DNA from: Bacteroidetes bacterium GWF2_41_31
GTDB taxonomy: Bacteria; Bacteroidota; Bacteroidia; Bacteroidales; F082
DNA: 64,000 bases
NCBI GenBank assembly: GCA_001769215.1
Contig: MEOL01000033.1
Coordinates: 170,125-234,124, forward strand
Direction of reading: 5' to 3'
How positions within the stretch are numbered: the first letter of the stretch is position 1; the number at the start of each line of letters is the position of its first letter. The notes under the pieces were generated by a model. That model was not told the DNA's origin. It searched no databases and saw only the letters and a list, made by a program, of their open reading frames with translations. Shown here in pieces: positions 55,430 to 63,886 of this stretch. A program made the translations under genes and the position numbers.

Positions 55430-57451
55430 ATGAATAAACTTTACCCTTTTTTCTTGCTTATGGCGATGTCTGTTGGTGTGGTGGCACAGACATTCATCAC
55501 CGAAAATTTTAGCAGTGGAACGATGCCCCCATCGGGCTGGACCATTGACAATTTAAACGCTCAGTGGAGCAACAGTGCTACGGCAACTGCCGGGGGCACA
55601 GCGCCGGAAGCAAAATTTACATGGAAGCAAACAACAGCTGTTTCGAGATTGGTTTCCCCTTCGATGGATCTGACAGGTTACGAATCAGTGGTATTGCGTT
55701 TTAAACATTATCTTGATAATTATGGTGGGGGACAATATTCAATTGGAGCTGCAACACGATCGGGAGGTGGCGCCTGGAATATTGTTTGGGAAGTGGCTCC
55801 AAACAGCTCCATCGGACCGGAAGATTTGTTGATTACTGTTGAGAATGGCGACGTTGGTCAGAGTGATTTCCAATTCTGTTTATTTCTGGACGGAAACCTG
55901 TATAACATGAATTACTGGTACCTTGATGATGTTTCATTGTATATACCTGCAAACCTGGATGGTGAATTGCAGTCCATCACTACCTATCCATTTGTAAATG
56001 GACCGACCCCTGTAACGGGTGTGGTATTTAATAACGGTTTATCTCCTATTACTTCGTTGGAAATACAATGGCAGGCTAACGGGGGCGAACTTTTCACCTC
56101 CGGCTTTTCGGGCCTGAACATCAACATGGGCGACACCTACAACTTTACGTGTAACGATTATTTTAACTACCCCATCGATTCTTACGATCTGCAAGTCTGG
56201 ATTTCAAAAGTAAACGGGAATGCGGATGACAATCCTGATAACGACAGCCTTACAAAGGAAATAAGTGTGGTAAGCCATATTGTTGACAGAAAGCCACTCT
56301 TCGAGGAGTTTACCAGTTCCACCTGCAGTCCGTGCGCTTCGTTCAATTTGGGTTTTGTTCCATGGTGTAATACCCATATGGATGACATAACTCTCGTGAA
56401 ATATCAAATGAACTGGCCCGGTTCAGGTGACCCGTATTATACCGAAGAGGGTGGTGTAAGAAGAGATTATTATGGTGTTACCTGGGTGCCCTGGTTGGTT
56501 GGGAATGGTTCGTTTGTCAATACAGACATGGGTGCCGTTAACAGCTTTTATAGTGGTGCGATGGAAACACCCGGCTTTGCCAGTTTCGTAGCAACACGCA
56601 GCACTGTTACCAAAGGAACGACGATGGACATTGAAGTAACCATTTTGCCTTATGCCAACTTTAATAATTTCAAGTTGGTGGTGGTAGTATTCGAAAACTT
56701 AACCACCCAAAATGTGGCTACCAATGGTGAAACTGAATTTGAACATGTCATGATGAAGATGGTGCCTGATGCCAATGGAACCGACATCAATATGTCAGAC
56801 AGACAACCGCTAACCATCACTCAAAGTGTTGATCTGGCCGGAACAAACGTGGAAGAATGGGACGATCTGGGTGTTGCTGTTATAATTCAGGATTTAGCCA
56901 GCAAAGAAGTTTTTCAATCAGGCTATGCTGTTGAAAACGGCGTTTTTGCAAGTGATGCTTCGTTGTCAGAGCTTAACATGGATGGCGTACTCATTCCCGG
57001 ATTTACTTCGGATGAGCTGGAGTACAACATTGAATTACCTGATGGAACCACTGAGGTTCCTTTAATTACAGGTGTTCCAACCGATCCAAACGCAACGGTC
57101 ATTGTTGTTCCTGCCAGTGCGTTGCCGGGCTCAACCATCGTTGATGTATTTGCTGAAGATTTGAAAACACATCTTACCTATACCGTTAACTTTACCGTGA
57201 TAGAAGGTGTTGGTGATCAACATGCCGACAAGATCAGTATCTATCCAAATCCCACTTCAGGCATGGTCAACCTGGCGGGAGCAACCAATGCCCACGTAAC
57301 GGTATTTAATACCACGGGTATGATCGTTGCCGATTACCCGAGTTTGGTTGGTCATTCCATCGACTTATCGACGCAACCCAATGGAGTTTACTTTTTAAAG
57401 GTAGGCACCGACGAGTTTGTTACCACCAAAAGAATCTCTTTAACACATTGA
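55430..57451 (+). CDS. Secreted Omp28-like protein with thioredoxin-like domain and T9SS type A signal
   Basis: A 673-residue secreted protein from ATG 55430 (MNKLYPFFLLMAMSVGVVAQ signal peptide); an upstream GTG start is not needed. An N-terminal jelly-roll-like domain (about 20-175), then CARDB-like beta domain (to about 285), an Omp28/thioredoxin-like domain beginning FEEFTSSTCSPCASFN with a CxxC motif, a cadherin-like beta-sandwich (LSELNMDGVLIPGFTSDELEY), and a type A T9SS sorting domain (ISIYPNPTSGMVNL...). Whether the CxxC is redox-active outside the cell is not known. It is a single-gene unit with its own terminator. Confidence 0.88.
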   Translation: MNKLYPFFLLMAMSVGVVAQTFITENFSSGTMPPSGWTIDNLNAQWSNSATATAGGTAPEAKFTWKQTTAVSRLVSPSMDLTGYESVVLRFKHYLDNYGGGQYSIGAATRSGGGAWNIVWEVAPNSSIGPEDLLITVENGDVGQSDFQFCLFLDGNLYNMNYWYLDDVSLYIPANLDGELQSITTYPFVNGPTPVTGVVFNNGLSPITSLEIQWQANGGELFTSGFSGLNINMGDTYNFTCNDYFNYPIDSYDLQVWISKVNGNADDNPDNDSLTKEISVVSHIVDRKPLFEEFTSSTCSPCASFNLGFVPWCNTHMDDITLVKYQMNWPGSGDPYYTEEGGVRRDYYGVTWVPWLVGNGSFVNTDMGAVNSFYSGAMETPGFASFVATRSTVTKGTTMDIEVTILPYANFNNFKLVVVVFENLTTQNVATNGETEFEHVMMKMVPDANGTDINMSDRQPLTITQSVDLAGTNVEEWDDLGVAVIIQDLASKEVFQSGYAVENGVFASDASLSELNMDGVLIPGFTSDELEYNIELPDGTTEVPLITGVPTDPNATVIVVPASALPGSTIVDVFAEDLKTHLTYTVNFTVIEGVGDQHADKISIYPNPTSGMVNLAGATNAHVTVFNTTGMIVADYPSLVGHSIDLSTQPNGVYFLKVGTDEFVTTKRISLTH

Positions 57452-57471
57452 TATTGAATTGTATTTAATAA

Positions 57472-57500
57472 AAAAACCGGACTGAAATAGTCCGGTTTTT
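57472..57500. terminator. Bidirectional intrinsic terminator
   Basis: AAAAACCGGACT / AGTCCGGTTTTT, a perfect 12-base stem with a 5-base loop, lies between the convergent T9SS protein gene and the YdeI-like gene. Confidence 0.9.
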
Positions 57501-58100
57501 TTATTTTTTGTATTTGTCATTTAAGCCGATACGCTCTTTGATCATCGGACAGATTTTTTCGAGTCGCTTTTGCCGGGTTTTAGCTCTTTTTGCCTCATGA
57601 AGGTATTCGGAAAATTCTCGTTGTTTTGCCATAGTAAATGACTCAAAAGCCTGTCTTAAATCATCATCGGTTTTCAAACATGCCGCCAGCTCATCAGGGA
57701 TAGTAAATCTCTTGCTTTTTTCAGACTTGATTTCCAGGCCTTTCTGTTGGTTTGAAATGGCCTCATCAAGGTATTCTCTGATGATTTCCGCGTCATTTTG
57801 AATTTCTTCCAATGAAGTAAATCGCCATTGTCGTAAGGCTTTGGTAACTCCTTCCTGTGCATTAAATAATTTGTTATGTTCATCCTTTAACAAGGCGCCC
57901 TGCATAAACCACAATCCAACATAGGACTTAAAAGCCGAGATGCCCAACACATTTTTACCCTCAAAAGTGTATTGGGGCCTCCCCCATTTCAGGGTTTCTG
58001 CCATTGGCAAGGACAGCACTATTTCGCGTAACAGGATGAGGGCTTCACGCCATTTTCGGGTGGTCATGATGTATTCATCGACAGATGAGTTGGTATTCAT
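57501..58100 (-). CDS. YdeI/OmpD-associated family protein with DUF1801 domain
   Basis: A 199-residue cytosolic protein. The N-terminal DUF1801 part shows the family end ETLKWGRPQYTFEGKNVLGISAFKSYVGLWF, and the C-terminal YdeI part has FTIPDELAACLKTDDDLRQAFESFTMAKQREFSEYLHEAKRAKTRQKRLEKI. In other bacteria YdeI relatives are linked with resistance to polymyxin and cationic peptides; the mechanism is not known. It is a single gene with terminator downstream. Confidence 0.88.
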   Translation of the reverse strand: MNTNSSVDEYIMTTRKWREALILLREIVLSLPMAETLKWGRPQYTFEGKNVLGISAFKSYVGLWFMQGALLKDEHNKLFNAQEGVTKALRQWRFTSLEEIQNDAEIIREYLDEAISNQQKGLEIKSEKSKRFTIPDELAACLKTDDDLRQAFESFTMAKQREFSEYLHEAKRAKTRQKRLEKICPMIKERIGLNDKYKK

Positions 58101-58214
58101 TTAGGTTCAATTTTAGGGTAAGTTTATTTACTCATTTACTTCTTCTTAGATCATGTTTTATTCATTTTGGCACCATGACAATATTAAAATGTCTTCACCT
58201 CGTTTTACCATTTT

Positions 58215-58877
58215 CTATTTTATAAACTCGGGAAGTGAATCTACATTTCTAATCATTCTGGCGATAAAGGGTTGCAACGCTTCGTTAGGACTTAGTTTGT
58301 GTTTCAACCTATTGTTTTGCACATACCTTAGGGTGTTGGTTAATTGTCGCTTAGAGGTGATTTTATTTCGTCCGAACTTCTGTGTCCACAGGTGGGTTTG
58401 TGTAGTGCCTCGGGTAGTTTCCTCAGGAAGTTTCGAGGAGGGCTGTCCGGAAGGGAGAGCCGCCAAGGGAGCATGCTCCCTTGGCAACGAGGGAGAGAGA
58501 GCGAACGGTGGAGCCGACAAGGGAGCCGACAAGGGAGCAAGCTCCCTTGTTGTGGGCACCGTCCGCCCCATAGAGATGTTGCATGCCCTTGCACTCATGC
58601 TTTTTAGTTTCTGGATTATTTTCGGGAGTTGTTCTTCTGTACATACCAGTACCATGTGCAAATGATCGCCACAGATATTGTAGGCCAGGATCGATAGATC
58701 ATCTTTCTCTGCGATCTCTGCAATTGTCTCAGTAATTACCTGTTCTTCTTTTTCGGACAACCAGACAGGTTCTCCTAATTTTACATGGTTATCGAACATT
58801 CGGTCTGAATACCTGGAATTGTGTGTGGCACAAGTGATATGCCATGCCTTTATTTTATTATTACTCAGGAGATTCAT
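58215..58877 (-). CDS. REP-associated tyrosine transposase-like (Y1/HUH) protein with internal REP-like insert
   Basis: A 220-residue protein of the Y1 HUH transposase superfamily, RAYT type. The HUH motif is His72-Leu-His74 in GDHLHMVLV, and the likely catalytic tyrosine is Tyr185 in LRYVQNNRLKHK. Residues about 106-157 (PLSAPLSAPP..., Pro/Ser/Ala-rich) do not belong to the family and are encoded by the palindromic block at 58463-58550. The frame stays open, so it may be active or an intact relic. No IS ends or second gene were found; RAYT genes act on REP palindromes rather than moving as ordinary insertion sequences. Confidence 0.82.
   Translation of the reverse strand: MNLLSNNKIKAWHITCATHNSRYSDRMFDNHVKLGEPVWLSEKEEQVITETIAEIAEKDDLSILAYNICGDHLHMVLVCTEEQLPKIIQKLKSMSARACNISMGRTVPTTRELAPLSAPLSAPPFALSPSLPREHAPLAALPSGQPSSKLPEETTRGTTQTHLWTQKFGRNKITSKRQLTNTLRYVQNNRLKHKLSPNEALQPFIARMIRNVDSLPEFIK
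58463..58550. repeat. REP-like palindrome block inside the RAYT gene
   Basis: Bases 58463-58484 are a perfect 22-base palindrome (half site CCAAGGGAGCA). 58529-58550 is a second one, ACAAGGGAGC and its complement around AA. Between them the 12-mer GCCGACAAGGGA is repeated in tandem at 58513-58524 and 58525-58536. All share GGGAGC/GCTCCC, the shape of REP elements recognised by RAYT proteins. Confidence 0.85.
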
Positions 58878-58916
58878 TTTGGAGTTATATTTATGATAAT
58901 CAGATCATAATGAATT

Positions 58917-59507
58917 TTATTCTATTCTATCTTTTCTAATCAGTTCCATTAACCTACTAAAATAAGATTCAAATGTTTCATCATCATTCATCGGATAATC
59001 TTCTATGGCAAATGCAACTTGATTTAATAATCCGGTATAAAGTGTAAAATTTTTCTGCAACAATGCTTCATCCCCGGTTTCCCAATATTGACCTTCATCG
59101 TGTACTTCAAAATCCCGGAAATACTTTTTATCCAAATACCGAAAGAGGTGTATGATCAGTTGATGTATTCCAATTCCGGCAAACTGGGTTTTAACCGAAA
59201 GCATAGTTAAATATTTTTGTTCGTCGGAATCCATCGACTTCCCATAAAAAATTAAATTCGGAAAGCTGGTCATCCTCAGGTTTGAGAGAAAGGCCAGGAA
59301 AACAGTTTCATAATTGGGCGGAGTAAAACTGATACCATACAGCGGAATTTCATCTGAATCTGTAACAATTTTGTCGTCAGGATATTGATCGTTATAAACC
59401 TGGTATTCCCACCTAAAGCTCTCACATACATCTTTTACTTCAACAATCATATCATAAAGATAAGCCTTGTCGCGTAAATAACCGCTGTAATGAATACTTA
59501 ACCCCAT
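58917..59507 (-). CDS. Conserved hypothetical protein
   Basis: A 196-residue soluble protein I cannot assign to a named family. It begins MGLSIHYSGYLRDKAYL, has a WEYQVY block, GISFTPPNYETVFLAFLSNLRM, and ends in a helical tail. No signal peptide, membrane helix, Cys pair or nucleotide motif is visible. Codon use and composition match the chromosomal neighbours. It is a single gene, next to the RAYT gene with 39 bases between. Confidence 0.75.
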   Translation of the reverse strand: MGLSIHYSGYLRDKAYLYDMIVEVKDVCESFRWEYQVYNDQYPDDKIVTDSDEIPLYGISFTPPNYETVFLAFLSNLRMTSFPNLIFYGKSMDSDEQKYLTMLSVKTQFAGIGIHQLIIHLFRYLDKKYFRDFEVHDEGQYWETGDEALLQKNFTLYTGLLNQVAFAIEDYPMNDDETFESYFSRLMELIRKDRIE

Positions 59508-59764
59508 TAATTACAAGTTTTTGGTAATTACATTTCAATTAACTTCAGGTCAGCCTTCTTCGCCATACTCACCATTAACGGACGGATAACATGGATCGAA
59601 CCAGGTGGTGGATGTTTTTTGGTTATCCGGTACTGTACTGTGAACAATGACTCTACAAGTCTGACCTTTTTATTTGCTAAGATATAAAAAATAGCCGTAA
59701 AAGGAAGGTTCTTTGAATACGAAATACACCAACTGCTTGTTCTACAATTCTTCTACTTCTATGT

Positions 59765-60112
59765 TCAGTGTAAGCTAACCTCCACTTGTGCTTCCCGCTG
59801 GTTGGCTTTTAAATTTGGATATACATAATAGGTACCGGGGTTTAACTTGATCCCAATGGGTTCCTTCATGTCTTTAAATTTGTAAATGGTTTCGCTATCC
59901 TTTTGTATCCAGAATCCATCGTTGTTCCCTGTCACCTTGTCGATTTGCATGGTTTTGGTAATTTTCACAGGGATGCACTTAAGTTCCACTTTGCCAGAAT
60001 CTGATATCCTAATCTGCTCCCCAACCAATTTGGTTACCTGTGAATATCCAGATAAAGCTAACATCAGCAGACTTATCAATAGAAGGCAATATTTCCAACC
60101 CTTGATTATCAT
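59765..60112 (-). CDS. Small secreted protein of unknown function
   Basis: A 115-residue protein from the start at 60112, chosen because it begins a signal peptide (MIIKGWKYCLLLISLLMLALSGYSQ); the longer frame has no sense upstream. The mature 90 residues look all-beta (KVELKCIPVKITKTMQID, GIKLNPGTYYVYPNL), possibly a small periplasmic or surface domain. No lipobox or metal motif. It lies downstream of the TonB receptor on the same strand, about 140 bases away. Confidence 0.7.
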   Translation of the reverse strand: MIIKGWKYCLLLISLLMLALSGYSQVTKLVGEQIRISDSGKVELKCIPVKITKTMQIDKVTGNNDGFWIQKDSETIYKFKDMKEPIGIKLNPGTYYVYPNLKANQREAQVEVSLH

Positions 60113-60253
60113 ATTACTTATCTGACAAGTTCCAACATTAAATTTTCCGGATAAAAATACACATCCGGGCTTGAAGATCAAACCCGGATGAATAAACGTT
60201 ACCATCAATCGAACAGTTGTATCAGGCAACTGATTATACGAAATTTCGCTACA

Positions 60254-62668
60254 TCAAAAATGCAGGGTGAGACCGGCCATAAAATTGAATTTTGCCTGTG
60301 GAAAATAGCCGTTCATTTCCTCCGGATGATCACCGCCCGCGTAATATGTATAAACCCAGGCATTGCTGCTGTATTCTTCACTAAAAATGTTATTCAGACT
60401 GACCATAAAATCAAGCTGTTTCACCCATTTTGGCATCACCGAATAATTAATCAGGAGGTTGTTTACAAAATAAGGATCGAGGCTGCGGCTTTTTGTTTGG
60501 GTATTGTCGATGTACTGACGACCTACATAATTGGATATGAGACTGATTTTAAGATCTTTCACTGGTAAAACCGACAGATTACTTCCGGCAACAACAGAGG
60601 GTGAAAACGAACTATTGGTTGTTCCCATTGAATCAATTACCTGTTCGGGCCAGGCATACCAATCATCGGTGTAACTTATAAAATCGAGGATCTTATTTTG
60701 GCTGTAAGCTCCATGAAGATTCCATTCCATCATTTTTAAAAACTTAACTCCGGCAACTAATTCTATGCCTGCACGATAGCTCTTAGTAACATTTGTTTTT
60801 ATGGCTTCGCCCACGTTGTTGATTTGTCCGGTAAGTACCAACTGATCTTTGTAATCCATGTAGTAAAGGTTGGTTTCAATCTTGATATTCTTTCCGCCAA
60901 CACGAACTCCCACTTCAAAATCAGTTAATCTTTCAGGCAATACCTTTTGGTTGGCATCTGAATCCCTGTATACCGACCTGCCAGGTTCCCTGTTGGCTAC
61001 GGCAACTGAAAAATAAAGACTCTGGTTGCCGTTAAAAACATAAACTACACCTGCTTTAGGATTAAAGAAACTAAAGTGGTGCGATTGTGTCAAATCCCTG
61101 AAATCATCATGCAATCCACTCATATAATACTGTATACTGCGAAATTGCAAATCACCGTACAAGGTAATTCTTTCATTCAAATCGTAGGTTGCCTTGGTAA
61201 ATACATTGATTTCAGTTTTACTTCCCGTATTGAAATACCAGTTGCGGTCGTATTCGCCCATGCGTGCTACTTGTGCCCAGATGACTTTTCCAAAATGATC
61301 GCCATCGTAGTTGCTCCAGCCTGCCCCTGCATTGAGGTTAAATCTCCCCAAAAGCGCATTCAAAGAAAGGTTTGCCCCATAATACTTATTATCGAGCCAC
61401 TTTTGCTGTATTAAATTGGTGTTGTGGATTGTATCCGATCCAATGATGGTATCACTCAGTCCATATTCTGAAAAAGACCTGTTGTTTTTATAACTTTCAT
61501 AATAGCCTTTTCCGGTGGTAAGAAAAGCAGCAGAAACCAGATTGACATGTTCATTAAATTCATGTGCATAATGCAACTGAAAGTAATTTTGATTGTAATG
61601 ATCAATCTGGTTGTTGTAATAGCCTACGAATCCGCCATTCTGCGCATATATTTCCCCGGAAGGATTATAAGTACGGTTTTTGACCAGGCTGTCCTTGGGA
61701 ACACCGTCCCAGGCCTGATCCGTTTCTTCCTGTCCCAGCATCACTACCGCCTTAAAAACATCCCGCTTACCATAATATCCGGTTGAAAAATATCCTGAAT
61801 ACAATGTTGATGAAGCACGATCGATATACCCATCGGACATAATGCTTGAAATTCTTCCGTCCATCGTCCAGCGGCTGTTGATTAAACCGGTTCCAAAACC
61901 CACTGAATTTTTAAAGGTGTTGAACGATCCGGCAGCACTGCTGATTTCGGCATACGGTTCGGAATGAAAGGTCTCCGTTGTAATGTTGATACTTGCCCCA
62001 AATGAGGCAGCACCATTGGTGGAAGTCCCCACGCCGCGTTGCACCTGGATGTCGCTGATTGACGAGGCCAGATCGGGAAGATCGACAAAGTAGACATTTT
62101 GCGATTCACCATCATTCACAGGTACGCCATTCAGTGTTACATTGATACCTGAAAGGTCGGTTCCCCGGATGCGAATACCCGTATAACCAACTCCTGCTCC
62201 GGCATCGGAAGACAAAACAGTGGAAGGAATTCCGGTTAAAAAATAGGGCAAATCCTTACCCGTATTTTGTGATCTGATTTCTTCCTTTCCGATGGTTGAA
62301 TAGGTTGTTGGCGATTTTTCGCCTGCCCGGATGGCGGTGATGATCACTTCTTCACTCATAAATGAAATGGCCTTTAACATGAGGGTTAGCTTCATGTCTT
62401 GATCAACATCCACTTGTTTTACCAGGGTTTCAAATCCTAAATAAGTTACCCGGATTGAGAGAGTCCCCGGTTTTATTCCTGAAAATGAATAGGAGCCGTT
62501 TGGCTCGGAAACGGTGTGGAGATAGGTTCCATTAACAGAAACATGTGCCCCGGGCAATGGATTCCCGGTTTCCTGATTATAGATTTTGCCCGAGATGGTG
62601 AACTGGGCCATGGCGCCTGCTGATATCAAAAAGAGCAGGCAACTAAATAGTACTTTTTTTTTCATCAT
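60254..62668 (-). CDS. TonB-dependent receptor under a TPP riboswitch, probable thiamine-type receptor
   Basis: An outer membrane receptor of 804 residues. Signal peptide (MMKKKVLFSCLLFLISAGAMAQ), CarboxypepD_reg-like domain (about 23-105), TonB plug (EVIITAIRAGEKSPTTYSTIGKEEI...) and a beta barrel ending in FNFMAGLTLHF. The C-terminal Phe is usual for barrel assembly. The leader holds a TPP riboswitch (62733-62822), so expression drops when thiamine pyrophosphate is plentiful. That points to uptake of thiamine or a precursor, as predicted earlier for riboswitch-linked receptors of this phylum. No thi genes are adjacent here. Confidence 0.93.
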   Translation of the reverse strand: MMKKKVLFSCLLFLISAGAMAQFTISGKIYNQETGNPLPGAHVSVNGTYLHTVSEPNGSYSFSGIKPGTLSIRVTYLGFETLVKQVDVDQDMKLTLMLKAISFMSEEVIITAIRAGEKSPTTYSTIGKEEIRSQNTGKDLPYFLTGIPSTVLSSDAGAGVGYTGIRIRGTDLSGINVTLNGVPVNDGESQNVYFVDLPDLASSISDIQVQRGVGTSTNGAASFGASINITTETFHSEPYAEISSAAGSFNTFKNSVGFGTGLINSRWTMDGRISSIMSDGYIDRASSTLYSGYFSTGYYGKRDVFKAVVMLGQEETDQAWDGVPKDSLVKNRTYNPSGEIYAQNGGFVGYYNNQIDHYNQNYFQLHYAHEFNEHVNLVSAAFLTTGKGYYESYKNNRSFSEYGLSDTIIGSDTIHNTNLIQQKWLDNKYYGANLSLNALLGRFNLNAGAGWSNYDGDHFGKVIWAQVARMGEYDRNWYFNTGSKTEINVFTKATYDLNERITLYGDLQFRSIQYYMSGLHDDFRDLTQSHHFSFFNPKAGVVYVFNGNQSLYFSVAVANREPGRSVYRDSDANQKVLPERLTDFEVGVRVGGKNIKIETNLYYMDYKDQLVLTGQINNVGEAIKTNVTKSYRAGIELVAGVKFLKMMEWNLHGAYSQNKILDFISYTDDWYAWPEQVIDSMGTTNSSFSPSVVAGSNLSVLPVKDLKISLISNYVGRQYIDNTQTKSRSLDPYFVNNLLINYSVMPKWVKQLDFMVSLNNIFSEEYSSNAWVYTYYAGGDHPEEMNGYFPQAKFNFMAGLTLHF

Positions 62669-62732
62669 GCTAATGATTTAACTGATTAATAATTAAATCA
62701 ATAGTGGATTCCTGATGGGATGTAACTACTCT

Positions 62733-62822
62733 TTTCCCTAACCGGCATTACCCGGATCAGGTTCAGAGGGTATGATCTCAGCCCGAATTTAATCTGCCTA
62801 AGGCAGATAGGCACCCCTATTG
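62733..62822 (-). promoter_or_regulatory. TPP (THI element) riboswitch
   Basis: On the minus strand the conserved pieces appear in order: AGGGGTGCC, a variable stem with a CTGCC/GGCAG hairpin, GGGCTGAGATCATACCC, CTGAACCTGATCCGGGTAAT and GCCGGTTAGGGA. It lies 65 bases before the receptor start. No terminator hairpin with a T run follows, so translational control is more likely. Confidence 0.97.
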
Positions 62823-62948
62823 GTATTGATGGCAAAGATATGGTTTTTTATTCAGTTTGGAATAGAAAAACAGCTACCTTAAAAACTGTATTTAACCCAA
62901 AAGCGACCCTGTATCAAAATATCCAGTGTCTCAACCAAAAACACCCGG

Positions 62949-63052
62949 TTGTCATTTCGCTATCAGCTTAAGGCTGATGAGAAATCCCCAAGGAAGGAGA
63001 TGCGCTTGTTCCCCGGGGATTTCTCTCCGCCAGAGGCGGATCGAAATGACAA
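62949..63052. repeat. Cloverleaf-like palindromic repeat
   Basis: The outer arms TTGTCATTTCG (62949-62959) and CGAAATGACAA (63042-63052) are exact complements. They enclose three further hairpins: ATCAGC/GCTGAT, GAGAAATCCCC (62979-62989)/GGGGATTTCTC (63015-63025), and TCCGCC/GGCGGA. Elements with TGTCATTTCG ends are dispersed in many Bacteroidota genomes. Confidence 0.85.
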
Positions 63053-63492
63053 TAAAGTGATGCAGGAATTTCTCTTAAAACAGGTTATTGAATAATTTTA
63101 CTCACCCAGGATTGAAGTATCTTTGCCTTTTGTTCTACTAACCTGAATCTATTTAAATGTAATAACTCACACAAAAAGACTGATTTCTTAATAACCGAAA
63201 TCATCGCAATGCGCTGACCTGAAAGCAATTCTGTTGACATGATAACGCAACTCATACAAGCAGGAGCAAGGGTTTTAGGATTAACTCTTTATATTGAAAA
63301 TCTAGCGAATACGATCAGTTTAAAATATTCCTACAATATATCATTTTAGGCCGTTTATTATCATTTTTATGTTGTTTCTTGAATATACATTTGAATGTAA
63401 ATAATAAATTAAAAATCTATAACCTAAATATTCTATAAGAAACTATTCAATAAACCCGGGGAATCTTTTTTTAGAAAAAAAAAAAAAAAACC

Positions 63493-63525
63493 TTTGAAAA
63501 CCTATTTAATAATTAATTAGATTTG
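63493..63525 (+). promoter_or_regulatory. Complete Bacteroidota promoter (TTTG-N21-TAnnTTTG)
   Basis: -33 box TTTG at 63493-63496 and -7 box TAGATTTG at 63518-63525 with 21 bases between, the best promoter match in the window. A poly-A tract lies just upstream and may act as an UP-type element. The start codon at 63563 is about 30 bases after the predicted transcript start. Confidence 0.75.
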
Positions 63526-63562
63526 ATACTACTTATTATTAACCAACCTTAAAACATAATCT

Positions 63563-63886
63563 ATGAAAAGAATCAGATCACTTCCAGTAGTATTGTTTTT
63601 AGCAAGCATGCTATTGATGGGTAGCGTTTATTCTCAGCAAGCAGTCGTTTCTGCAGGGCATGAGATCAACACAGCTGCCTATTCCATGAGTAATTCGACC
63701 GGTTTGCCTGATTTCGCATACTACCAAAATAGCCAAGGTAGTATTCAGTTCGGAGTTCAACAAAAAAACCCTTCTGTACCACTAAGCGATTATTCCGTTT
63801 ATCTGGTAATTATGCTTATCTTATCCTTCCTTATGTATCGCCATCGCAGACAAATTAACTTAATAATTAAACCCAACAGATCATGA
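63563..63886 (+). CDS. Small exported protein with C-terminal membrane anchor
   Basis: A 107-residue protein. Signal peptide (LLMGSVYSQ), then AVVSAGHEINTAAYSMSNSTGLPDFAYY...GSIQFGVQQ, which resembles the N-terminal SAGG...GSVxxGVQQ domain of many larger T9SS proteins of this phylum. Instead of a sorting domain it has a membrane helix (about 78-95) followed by a basic tail (RHRRQ). It may be a natural short form or a truncated relic. It overlaps the next gene by four bases (ATGA), so the two are coupled. Confidence 0.78.
   Translation: MKRIRSLPVVLFLASMLLMGSVYSQQAVVSAGHEINTAAYSMSNSTGLPDFAYYQNSQGSIQFGVQQKNPSVPLSDYSVYLVIMLILSFLMYRHRRQINLIIKPNRS

Larger units (their letters stand above)
62823..63562. 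other. Intergenic region with palindromic repeat and promoter
   Basis: Between the riboswitch-led receptor and the divergent gene at 63563. It holds a complex palindrome (62949-63052), a long poly-A tract (63473-63490) and a promoter (63493-63525). The remaining A/T-rich stretches show no gene. Confidence 0.6.

Noticed and set aside
58153..58665. Plus-strand frame of 170 codons opposite the RAYT-type gene
   Set aside because: The minus strand encodes HUH and tyrosine motifs; the plus-strand product is cysteine-rich, low-complexity and without a family.
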